32,024 nucleotides of DNA from an uncultured Lachnospiraceae bacterium (GTDB lineage Bacteria; Bacillota; Clostridia; Lachnospirales; Lachnospiraceae): contig CACZLA010000026.1 of NCBI GenBank assembly GCA_902781895.1, positions 1-32,024 of the forward strand, read 5' to 3'. A program made the position numbers and the translations under genes. The notes under the pieces are model-generated. The model had not been told where the DNA came from and ran no database searches. It saw only the letters and a list, made by a program, of their open reading frames with translations. Each line of letters starts with the position of its first letter. Within the stretch, counting starts at the first letter, position 1. Below, piece by piece: positions 7,321 through 14,921 of this stretch.

Positions 7321-7354
7321 GGAAAAAACCGGGTTGTTATTTAACAACCCGGTT
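7321..7354 (-). terminator. ppdK terminator
   Basis: AACCGGGTTGTT (7327-7338), loop ATTT and AACAACCCGGTT (7343-7354) form a perfect 12-bp stem. On the minus strand it is followed by a T run (AAAAAA at 7323-7328). It lies about 40 bases behind the ppdK stop. Confidence 0.9.
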
Positions 7355-7392
7355 CTTCTTTTACTTCTATCTTATTAACTTCTAGATGAAGC

Positions 7393-10029
7393 TTACATCT
7401 CTGCTATAGCAGCCTGTGCTGCAGCAAGTCTAGCTACAGGTACACGGAATGGTGAACATGATACATAGTCAAGTCCGATCTTATGGCAGAACTCAACTGA
7501 TGAAGGATCTCCACCGTGTTCTCCACAGATACCGCAGTGAAGTGCAGGATTAACCGGCTTACCAAGCTTGATAGCCATCTCCATAAGCTTACCAACACCA
7601 GTCTGATCAAGCTTAGCAAATGGATCAGCCTCAAAGATCTTTGTATCATAGTAAGCATCAAGGAACTTACCTGCATCATCTCTTGAGAAACCGAATGTCA
7701 TCTGTGTAAGGTCGTTTGTACCGAAGCAGAAGAAGTCAGCTTCTGTAGCGATCTCATCAGCTGTAAGTGCAGCTCTAGGAATCTCGATCATTGTACCTAC
7801 TTCATACTTAAGATCAACGCCTGCAGCAGCGATCTCAGCGTCAGCTGTCTCAACAACAACCTTCTTTACGAACTTAAGCTCTTTAAGCTCACATGTAAGA
7901 GGAATCATGATTTCAGGCTTAACATCCCAGTCAGCATGCTCTTTCTGAACCTCGATAGCAGCTCTGATAACAGCCTTTGTCTGCATCTTAGCAATCTCAG
8001 GATATGTAACTGCAAGACGGCATCCTCTGTGACCCATCATAGGGTTGAACTCCTTGAGAGACTCAACAATAGCCTTAACCTCATCAAGTGTCTTACCTGT
8101 TGCATCAGCAAGCTTCTGCTGCTCTGCTTCCTCATGAGGAACGAACTCATGAAGTGGTGGATCCAGGAATCTGATAGTAACAGGACATCCCTCAAGAGCC
8201 TCATAGAGAGCCTTGAAGTCGCTCTGCTGATATGGAAGGATCTTATCAAGAGCCTTCTCTCTTGCTTCTACAGTATCTGCACAGATCATCTCACGGAATG
8301 CAGCAATTCTGTCTTCCTCAAAGAACATATGCTCTGTACGGCAAAGTCCGATACCCTCTGCTCCAAGCTCACGAGCCTTCTTAGCATCTGCAGGTGTATC
8401 AGCATTTGTTCTAACCTTAAGCTTTCTGAACTCATCAGCCCAAGCCATGATACGTCCGAACTCACCAGCGATCTGAGCATCAACTGTAGGGATGATTCCC
8501 TCATAGATGTTACCTGTTGTACCATCGATAGAGATCTCTGATCCCTCTGTGAACTCCTTACCAGCAAGTGTGAACTTCTTGTTCTCCTCGTCCATGTTGA
8601 TGTCGCCACAACCGGATACACAGCAAGTACCCATACCACGAGCAACAACGGCAGCGTGTGATGTCATACCACCACGAACTGTAAGGATACCCTGAGCACT
8701 CTTCATACCTGTGATATCTTCTGGAGATGTCTCAAGTCTTACAAGTACAACCTTCTCACCACGAGCAGCCCACTCAACAGCATCATCAGCTGTGAATACA
8801 ACCTTACCGCAAGCAGCACCAGGAGAAGCTCCAAGTCCCTTTCCGATAGGTGTTGCAGCCTTAAGTGCAGCAGCATCAAACTGTGGGTGAAGAAGTGTAT
8901 CAAGGTTACGAGGATCGATCATAGCAACTGCTTCCTGAGGTGTCTTATGTCCCTCATCAACAAGGTCACAAGCGATCTTCAGAGCAGCTGGAGCTGTTCT
9001 CTTACCATTTCTACACTGAAGCATGTAAAGCTTCTTATTCTCAACTGTGAACTCCATATCCTGCATATCATGGTAGTGATTCTCAAGAGTCTTACAAACC
9101 TTAAGGAACTCAGCATATGCCTCAGGGAATTCCTGCTCCATCTGAGCGATAGGCATAGGTGTACGAACACCGGCAACAACGTCCTCGCCCTGTGCGTTGA
9201 TGAGGAACTCACCCATAAGCTTGTTCTCACCTGTTGCAGGATCTCTTGTAAATGCAACACCGGTACCTGACTCATTGTTAAGGTTACCAAATACCATAGG
9301 CATTACGTTTACAGCTGTACCCCATGAATAAGGGATATCATTGTCACGACGATATACGTTAGCACGAGGGTTATCCCATGAACGGAAAACTGCCTCGATA
9401 GCAAGCTTCAGCTGCTCTACAGGATCTGAAGGGAAGTCCTGTCCAAGCTGATTCTTGTACTCAGCCTTGAACTGCTCAGCAAGAGTCTTAAGATCCTGAG
9501 CTGTAAGATCAACGTCGAACTTAACACCCTTCTCTTCCTTCATCTTGTCGATAAGCTGCTCAAAATACTTCTTACCAACTTCCATAACTACGTCTGAGAA
9601 CATCTGAATGAATCTTCTATATGAATCATATACGAATCTTTCGAATGCCGGATCAGGATTTCCCTTGATCATAGCTTCTACTACTTCATCATTAAGACCG
9701 AGGTTGAGGATTGTATCCATCATACCTGGCATAGATGCACGAGCACCTGAACGAACAGAAACAAGGAGAGGATTATTAAGATCACCAAACTTCTTACCGT
9801 TTACCTCTTCCATCCAAGCTACGCCTTCCATAGCCTGAGACATGATCTCATCATTGATCTTGCGGCCATCCTCATAGTACTGTGTACAAGCCTCTGTTGT
9901 GATTGTGAATCCCTGTGGTACTGGAAGACCTATCTCTGTCATCTCAGCAAGGTTTGCACCTTTACCACCAAGCAAGTTACGCATAGACATATTACCTTCT
10001 TTGAAGGTGTATACCCATTTGTTAGCCAT
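7393..10029 (-). CDS. ppdK: Pyruvate, phosphate dikinase
   Basis: Interconverts pyruvate, ATP and phosphate with PEP, AMP and pyrophosphate in the cytoplasm. In anaerobes it often works as a PPi-linked glycolytic or gluconeogenic step. The start is set at the ATG at 10029 (MANKWVYTFKEG) because a TAGGAGG SD lies just upstream. This gives 878 residues, the usual length. Domain order: N-terminal ATP-grasp nucleotide-binding part (SVRSGARASMPGMMDTILN, about 90-110), central phosphohistidine domain (GGMTSHAAVVARGMGTCC with the swivelling His), and C-terminal PEP/pyruvate barrel (GLCRTEHMFFE, CFGTNDLTQMTFGFSRDD, and CGICGEHGGDP with the catalytic Cys). It is a single-gene unit with its own terminator. 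Confidence 0.98.
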   Translation of the reverse strand: MANKWVYTFKEGNMSMRNLLGGKGANLAEMTEIGLPVPQGFTITTEACTQYYEDGRKINDEIMSQAMEGVAWMEEVNGKKFGDLNNPLLVSVRSGARASMPGMMDTILNLGLNDEVVEAMIKGNPDPAFERFVYDSYRRFIQMFSDVVMEVGKKYFEQLIDKMKEEKGVKFDVDLTAQDLKTLAEQFKAEYKNQLGQDFPSDPVEQLKLAIEAVFRSWDNPRANVYRRDNDIPYSWGTAVNVMPMVFGNLNNESGTGVAFTRDPATGENKLMGEFLINAQGEDVVAGVRTPMPIAQMEQEFPEAYAEFLKVCKTLENHYHDMQDMEFTVENKKLYMLQCRNGKRTAPAALKIACDLVDEGHKTPQEAVAMIDPRNLDTLLHPQFDAAALKAATPIGKGLGASPGAACGKVVFTADDAVEWAARGEKVVLVRLETSPEDITGMKSAQGILTVRGGMTSHAAVVARGMGTCCVSGCGDINMDEENKKFTLAGKEFTEGSEISIDGTTGNIYEGIIPTVDAQIAGEFGRIMAWADEFRKLKVRTNADTPADAKKARELGAEGIGLCRTEHMFFEEDRIAAFREMICADTVEAREKALDKILPYQQSDFKALYEALEGCPVTIRFLDPPLHEFVPHEEAEQQKLADATGKTLDEVKAIVESLKEFNPMMGHRGCRLAVTYPEIAKMQTKAVIRAAIEVQKEHADWDVKPEIMIPLTCELKELKFVKKVVVETADAEIAAAGVDLKYEVGTMIEIPRAALTADEIATEADFFCFGTNDLTQMTFGFSRDDAGKFLDAYYDTKIFEADPFAKLDQTGVGKLMEMAIKLGKPVNPALHCGICGEHGGDPSSVEFCHKIGLDYVSCSPFRVPVARLAAAQAAIAEM

Positions 10030-10135
10030 GTGTCTAATACCTCCTAATGTATTAAAAAATTTATTTCGGATCATAAGATTCATTCCAAAAATATAAAATC
10101 AATCCTACAGCCCGTAACTATCGGGATTATAACAT

Positions 10136-10175
10136 AAAAAAAGTGATAATTGAATAGTCAATTACCACTTTTTTT
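10136..10175 (-). terminator. Terminator overlapping the LURP-one-like gene stop
   Basis: AAAAAAAGTG-A-TAATTGA, loop ATAG and TCAATTA-C-CACTTTTTTT form a long stem with one A/C mismatch. It has A and T tracts on both sides and could act in both directions. The TAA of the gene at 10174 lies in the right arm. Confidence 0.8.
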
Positions 10176-10797
10176 AAAATCTTTTTGTTATTTTTATAAT
10201 CTTTCTGGAAGATACTAAATTACGGTCTCTGATAATATGCATCAAAATAATCATTACACTACAGATAATATCCACTGCATCAGCATCATAAATATCTATA
10301 CAATACTTTTCATGCTTGCTGATAACCTTCTGACTGACTATGGCAACCGCCCTTTTATCACTATCTAAAATCTCGAAATTCAGTCGTTGTTTAGATCCAC
10401 GAATCTGCCAGCTTAGTTCTTTTGTATTTGTAAGTTCCGTTATATTCGTCACTTCTCTAACAATATGCATGACTTCTTTTTCCAGAAGTATCTCCATACC
10501 ATTTTCCATCGTAAGAATATGTCTCTCTCTTAGAGAATATTTTTTACGATTAAAATGTGCTATAGGTTTCCCGGTTCCGTCAGTGATTTCAGTCTTATCA
10601 AGAACTGATACAGGTTTAGATACGGATCTGTAAACAGTATTATTATCATCATCCGTAATCGTTATCTCCTGCCCAACAGAAAGAACATTTCTTGTAGCAT
10701 ACAGAGAACGAACCGGAGCACCGTATCTGTTGACAACATTTATATTAGGGGCTTCGCCGGCACCATGATAGTGTTCGATTTTTGACTCTGTACCCAT
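10174..10797 (-). CDS. LURP-one-related / Tubby C-terminal-like protein
   Basis: 207 residues with no signal peptide. Alternating strands such as VLSVGQEITITDDDNNTVYRS, PIAHFNRKKYSLRERHILTM, MEILLEKEVMHIVREVTNI and WQIRGSKQRLNFEILD fit the LOR (LURP-one-related) 12-stranded barrel, relatives of Tubby and scramblase folds. Bacterial members have no settled function; membrane or lipid association has been proposed for the superfamily. The ATG at 10797 lies about 22 bases past the glyS terminator, so expression needs read-through or a promoter within or just after that hairpin (TATAAA follows it). Confidence 0.75.
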   Translation of the reverse strand: MGTESKIEHYHGAGEAPNINVVNRYGAPVRSLYATRNVLSVGQEITITDDDNNTVYRSVSKPVSVLDKTEITDGTGKPIAHFNRKKYSLRERHILTMENGMEILLEKEVMHIVREVTNITELTNTKELSWQIRGSKQRLNFEILDSDKRAVAIVSQKVISKHEKYCIDIYDADAVDIICSVMIILMHIIRDRNLVSSRKIIKITKRF

Positions 10798-10818
10798 TTA
10801 CCTTACCATCCATTTTAT

Positions 10819-10860
10819 AAAAAGATGACAGAAAAGGCATAACCTTTTTGTCATCTTTTT
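10819..10860 (-). terminator. glyS terminator
   Basis: AAAAAGATGACA (10819-10830) pairs with TGTCATCTTTTT (10849-10860). The inner AAAAGG and CCTTTT continue the stem with a single bulged G, leaving a short CATAA loop. It lies about 10 bases behind the glyS stop and is rich in T on the minus strand. Confidence 0.85.
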
Positions 10861-10869
10861 AAACTCAAA

Positions 10870-12276
10870 TTAAAAATCAAGCTTAGCTTCAAAGTAGGCT
10901 TTAAGATCTTCGATCTTAACACGCTCCTGCTCCATAGAATCACGGTCACGTACTGTAACAGCTCCATCCTCTTCTGAATCAAAATCATAAGTGATACAGA
11001 AAGGAGTTCCTATCTCATCCTGACGGCGATATCTCTTACCGATAGCTCCTCTGTCATCATACTCGCAGTTCCAGTACTTACTGAGCTGGGCATATACTTT
11101 TTCCGCACCCTCACCCAGCTTCTTGGAAAGCGGGAATACACCGATCTTTACAGGTGCAATTGCAGGATGGAAATGAAGTACAGTACGAACATCATTCTTC
11201 TCAGCATCCAGAACTTCCTCATCATATGCTTCACAAAGGAAAGCAAGTGTTACACGGTCAGCACCAAGTGAAGGCTCAACAACATATGGGATATACTTCT
11301 CATTGATCTCATCATCGAAGTACTCCATAGGCTCACCTGATGTATTCTGATGCTGTGTAAGGTCGTAATCTGTACGTGATGCGATACCCCAGAGCTCGCC
11401 CCAGTCTGTGAACGGGAATGCATACTCGATATCTGTTGTATGATCTGAATAGAAGGAAAGCTCTTCCTGATCATGATCACGAAGTCTTAAGTTCTCTTCC
11501 TTGATTCCAAGTGAAAGGAGCCATTCGAAGCAGAACTTTCTCCAGTACTCAAACCACTCAGTCTGAGTTCCGGGCTTACAGAAGAACTCCAGCTCCATCT
11601 GTTCGAACTCTCTGGTTCTGAAAGTGAAGTTACCCGGTGTAATCTCATTTCTGAAAGACTTACCAACCTGTCCTATACCAAACGGAACCTTCTTACGTGA
11701 GGTTCTCTGAACATTCTTAAAGTTAACGAATATACCCTGTGCTGTCTCAGGTCTGAGATAAACAGTATTCTTGGCATCCTCTGTAACACCCTGGAAGGTC
11801 TTAAACATAAGATTGAACTGTCTGATACCTGTGAAGTTATGCTTGCCACATGAAGGACAAGGTACATTATTATCCTCGATAAACTTCTCCATTTCTTCAT
11901 TTGACCATCCATCAACTGAAGATGTAAGCTCTATACCGTTTTCGGCTGCAAAGTTCTCTATAACCTGATCAGCTCTGAATCTCTCATGACATTCCTTACA
12001 ATCCATAAGTGGATCGGAAAAGCTTCCCAGGTGTCCTGATGCAACCCAGGTCTGAGGATTCATAAGAATGGCTGTGTCAACTCCTACATTATAAGGACAC
12101 TCCTGGATAAATTTCTTCCACCATGCCTTCTTAACATTATTCTTGAGCTCAACACCAAGATTTCCATAGTCCCATGTATTTGCGAGACCTCCGTAGATCT
12201 CAGAACCGGGATATACAAATCCTCTTGTTTTGGCAAGTGAAATGATTTTTTCCATAGTCTTCTGTGTCTTATCCAT
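10870..12276 (-). CDS. glyS: Glycine-tRNA ligase, single-chain class II type
   Basis: Charges tRNA-Gly. The start is set at the ATG at 12276 ([16 protein letters not shown]) because AAGGAGAG lies just upstream. 468 residues fit the homodimeric GlyRS type rather than the alpha2beta2 form. Class II motifs: [20 protein letters not shown] at the N-terminus, motif 2 [28 protein letters not shown], motif 3 [14 protein letters not shown], and a C-terminal anticodon-binding domain ([24 protein letters not shown]). CKECHERF and CPSCGKH suggest a zinc-binding insert at about residues 86-150. It follows the lipoprotein gene with only 15 bases between, last in the M16C-era-recO-lipoprotein run. No T-box leader was seen. 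Confidence 0.97.
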   Translation of the reverse strand: MDKTQKTMEKIISLAKTRGFVYPGSEIYGGLANTWDYGNLGVELKNNVKKAWWKKFIQECPYNVGVDTAILMNPQTWVASGHLGSFSDPLMDCKECHERFRADQVIENFAAENGIELTSSVDGWSNEEMEKFIEDNNVPCPSCGKHNFTGIRQFNLMFKTFQGVTEDAKNTVYLRPETAQGIFVNFKNVQRTSRKKVPFGIGQVGKSFRNEITPGNFTFRTREFEQMELEFFCKPGTQTEWFEYWRKFCFEWLLSLGIKEENLRLRDHDQEELSFYSDHTTDIEYAFPFTDWGELWGIASRTDYDLTQHQNTSGEPMEYFDDEINEKYIPYVVEPSLGADRVTLAFLCEAYDEEVLDAEKNDVRTVLHFHPAIAPVKIGVFPLSKKLGEGAEKVYAQLSKYWNCEYDDRGAIGKRYRRQDEIGTPFCITYDFDSEEDGAVTVRDRDSMEQERVKIEDLKAYFEAKLDF

Positions 12277-12291
12277 AATTCTCTCCTTCAA

Positions 12292-13083
12292 TTAAAAGTC
12301 ATATTTAAATACTATGATAGCCGTTCCGTTTCCGGTGGAATACACAGTATTACTGTTCTTAAGAATAGCATTAGAATTGTAATATACTACGTGACCGCTG
12401 TTTATAACATAATTAGAATCCTCATTTGTTATAAGCATCATATAACTCGGATCGGAAATATCCGAAGCAGCAACGATATCATTTGTTACGGCATCCGTAA
12501 ATGTAGCAACCGCATCTGTTGCAGAGGCATCTTCATCACCTTCGCCTCCGAGAGTTCCATTTTCCAGATCTTCAATATCATAACCGGCTTCAGCAAGCTC
12601 TTCGAGATTTACATCCGCTTTATCTATGGCATCAGTCTTGGTAGCTGTTTTAACTGCATCAAATAACTCTTCAACTCTGTCAGCTTTATATACCGAAAGT
12701 TCAGTATTTAACATATTAAATTCAAGATAAGACTCAAAATCATTATACTGAATGGCAGCCTTTACAAACTTGTTATCCTCAGAGTACTCAAGCAGACTTG
12801 CTTTTGTTGTACCTTTTTTAGTATTGAAATCCTCCAGCTCTTTATTGATATAATCCTGAAGTGTGGATATATCCACATCTGTACCATTATAATCCTCACA
12901 GGATATCTCAACTACTGAACCGTTAGGGCTGAGTTTTACGGTATTCTCCGTTACGTCTCCCATAACAGAAACATTATTTGTTGCCTCTTCTTCAGTTTTC
13001 TCTTTTTTACCACAGCCTACGGGGTATATGGCCATGAGGGAAATGAGAGTAAAGATTAGGGGTTTTTTAAGTTTTTTTATCAT
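12292..13083 (-). CDS. Putative lipoprotein of unknown function
   Basis: 263 residues. A basic N-terminus, hydrophobic stretch and lipobox YPVGC with the lipidated Cys at about 24 indicate export and anchoring on the outer membrane face. The mature part has an acidic, Thr/Val-rich N-region, a globular region starting VEISCEDYNGTDVDISTLQD, an Ala/Thr/Asp-rich stretch (about 175-205), and a hydrophobic C-terminal end (YSTGNGTAIIVFKYDF). No domain family was recognised. It lies between recO and glyS with tight spacing, so it is expressed with housekeeping genes. A folding, transport-binding or envelope-sensing role cannot be told apart from the sequence. AAGGAAAA serves as SD. Confidence 0.85.
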   Translation of the reverse strand: MIKKLKKPLIFTLISLMAIYPVGCGKKEKTEEEATNNVSVMGDVTENTVKLSPNGSVVEISCEDYNGTDVDISTLQDYINKELEDFNTKKGTTKASLLEYSEDNKFVKAAIQYNDFESYLEFNMLNTELSVYKADRVEELFDAVKTATKTDAIDKADVNLEELAEAGYDIEDLENGTLGGEGDEDASATDAVATFTDAVTNDIVAASDISDPSYMMLITNEDSNYVINSGHVVYYNSNAILKNSNTVYSTGNGTAIIVFKYDF

Positions 13084-13122
13084 AATCTTTTTTCCTTATT
13101 TCATGTGAATAGTAACATCAAT

Positions 13123-13875
13123 TTAGACATCATACACCAATGGGTCAAGAATATCAAGGGATTTGAAATGTCTGTCTACATGTACATTTAAATATTTTGT
13201 CATTATATCGTCCAGCTCAGCACATGTATTGATAGCAATATCAAAACTGTAGAGTGCTCCGATGCTTCGACTCAGTATATATCTGATGGCATAGATTGCG
13301 TCGTCTGTAATATACAAGGGATTTTTCGCTTTATTCACAACAGCATCTGCCACAAGTCCTCCATCTTCCACACTGATATGATGAAGATTTGATTCGACCC
13401 CTGAGATAACACACCTGGTCATTTCAAGTCCCAGACCTTCTATATCCAGAAGCTTACATTCAAATATAGATTTTATAAGGCCCAGGGACTGTCTGTCAGC
13501 CAGAATTGCTTTAAAGGTCACATACAAAAGATTAAGTTCATCCTTTGCCCCCACTGCCTCCTGTGTAAAATATCCGGCAAGCTCACAGACATATGAAGCA
13601 TATGCCATTTTTTCCAGATCATAGGACAACTCAGTAAACATTTCCTTAACATCGGCACTGACAAGGCTGTATGCACTTCGGCTTGGTCTGAGAATAAAGC
13701 TGCCCATCACAAACTTCTGACTTACAGCTGTAAGGGGTGAATTTTTACGTCTTGCGCCATTGGCAAATACTGTTATCCGCCCCAGCTCTGCAGTCAATAA
13801 AACAAGTCTCTTATCATATTCTTTTATAAGCGAAGTATCAAGAACTATCCCCTGAACCGTAATATTCTCGTACAT
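13123..13875 (-). CDS. recO: DNA repair protein RecO
   Basis: 250 residues, the usual length. The N-terminal OB fold begins ITVQGIVLDTSLIKEYDKRLVLLTAELGRITVFANGARR, a strongly typical RecO start, followed by the helical domain (YASYVCELAGYFTQEA, LLDIEGLGLEMTRC). RecO anneals single strands and loads RecA with RecR in recombinational repair. The zinc-cysteine cluster of some RecO proteins is not clearly present. It lies 20 bases after era, a very common arrangement in Firmicutes. The SD is GAAGGATGA. Confidence 0.95.
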   Translation of the reverse strand: MYENITVQGIVLDTSLIKEYDKRLVLLTAELGRITVFANGARRKNSPLTAVSQKFVMGSFILRPSRSAYSLVSADVKEMFTELSYDLEKMAYASYVCELAGYFTQEAVGAKDELNLLYVTFKAILADRQSLGLIKSIFECKLLDIEGLGLEMTRCVISGVESNLHHISVEDGGLVADAVVNKAKNPLYITDDAIYAIRYILSRSIGALYSFDIAINTCAELDDIMTKYLNVHVDRHFKSLDILDPLVYDV

Positions 13876-13895
13876 GAATCATCCTTCGTGAAATG

Positions 13896-14921
13896 TTATT
13901 TTTTATATCCATACTCGCTCATATATGAAGTTTTATTTCTCCAATCAGGTCTTACCTTTACCCAGAGCTTCAGATTCACCTTCATTTCAAGCATATCTTC
14001 TATGCTTCTTCTGGCCTCGGTGCCTATCCTTTTCAGCATGGCACCCTTCTTTCCGATGATAATACCCTTGTGACTTTCCTTTTCACAAATGATGGTTGCA
14101 TCTATATCCACCAGAGAGCCATCAGGTCTTGTTTTCATTTTATCTATTATGACAGCTATACCATGAGGTATCTCCTGATCAAGATTACGAAGACATTTTT
14201 CCCTGATAAACTCCGCAGCTATATCCCGTTCAGTCTCATCGGTTATGCTTTCCTCATCAAAATACATGGGACCTTCGGGAAGATGATAAAACAATATATC
14301 CAGCAGCTTATCGAGGCCTGTACCATTTGTGGCCGAGACACTTACGATATCACTGAACACCTGTCCGGTCATATCTCCGAACTGCTTCTTATATGCGTCC
14401 TTAACTTCATCCAGGTAATTATCGTCTTTATCACTATGCTCATCCTCGCCCCTGTCATTTGAAGGCTCAGCCTTAGAAGGAGCATCCTTTATGGTATCAA
14501 CCTTATTTATGACAAGGATTACGGGACAATCCACTGACTTCATAGTCTTTCCGATAAGCTCTATGATATATCTCTCACCGGCACCGATAAATGTTGTGGG
14601 CTCAACTATCCACATTATGGCGTCACAGGTCTTAAGTGTGTCTGTTGCCGCCTCCAGCATAAACTCACCCAGCTTTGTTTCAGCCCTGTTTATTCCGGGA
14701 GTATCAAGGAAAACTATCTGTCCCCTGTCCTCAGTATACACAGTCTGTATCCGTTTTCTGGTAGTCTGTGCACGTTTACTTACTGCTGCTATCTTCATAC
14801 CGATAAGATGATTCATAAGCGTGGACTTTCCCACATTTGGTCTTCCGAGTATGGCTACAAAACCAGATTTAAAGGAACTAGTAGATGTTTTCGATTGTTT
14901 TGAATATATCTCTTGATTCAT
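13896..14921 (-). CDS. era: GTPase Era, with an acidic insertion
   Basis: A ribosome-assembly GTPase that binds the 3' end of 16S rRNA. GTPase motifs: G1 GRPNVGKST (about 26-34), G3 DTPG, G4 NKVD. The C-terminal KH domain contains the GxxG loop in HKGIIIGKKGAMLKRIG. The protein has 341 residues, about 40 more than usual. Most of the excess is a 10-residue Ser-rich N-terminal extension and a charged stretch after NKVD (SKAEPSNDRGEDEHSDKDDN, about 162-181). The ATG at 14921 lies 44 bases inside the M16C gene's 3' end, behind a GGAGAAGAG SD, so the two may be translationally coupled. Confidence 0.96.
   Translation of the reverse strand: MNQEIYSKQSKTSTSSFKSGFVAILGRPNVGKSTLMNHLIGMKIAAVSKRAQTTRKRIQTVYTEDRGQIVFLDTPGINRAETKLGEFMLEAATDTLKTCDAIMWIVEPTTFIGAGERYIIELIGKTMKSVDCPVILVINKVDTIKDAPSKAEPSNDRGEDEHSDKDDNYLDEVKDAYKKQFGDMTGQVFSDIVSVSATNGTGLDKLLDILFYHLPEGPMYFDEESITDETERDIAAEFIREKCLRNLDQEIPHGIAVIIDKMKTRPDGSLVDIDATIICEKESHKGIIIGKKGAMLKRIGTEARRSIEDMLEMKVNLKLWVKVRPDWRNKTSYMSEYGYKK

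Noticed and set aside
7434-9290. Long open frames opposite or alternate to ppdK, and similar ones in groEL and glyS
   Set aside because: They are shadows of highly biased coding sequence, with no SD and low-complexity Ser/Leu/Arg-rich products.
12277-12291. T-box riboswitch ahead of glyS
   Set aside because: The lipoprotein gene ends 15 bases before the glyS start, leaving no room for a leader, and no T-box sequence was seen.
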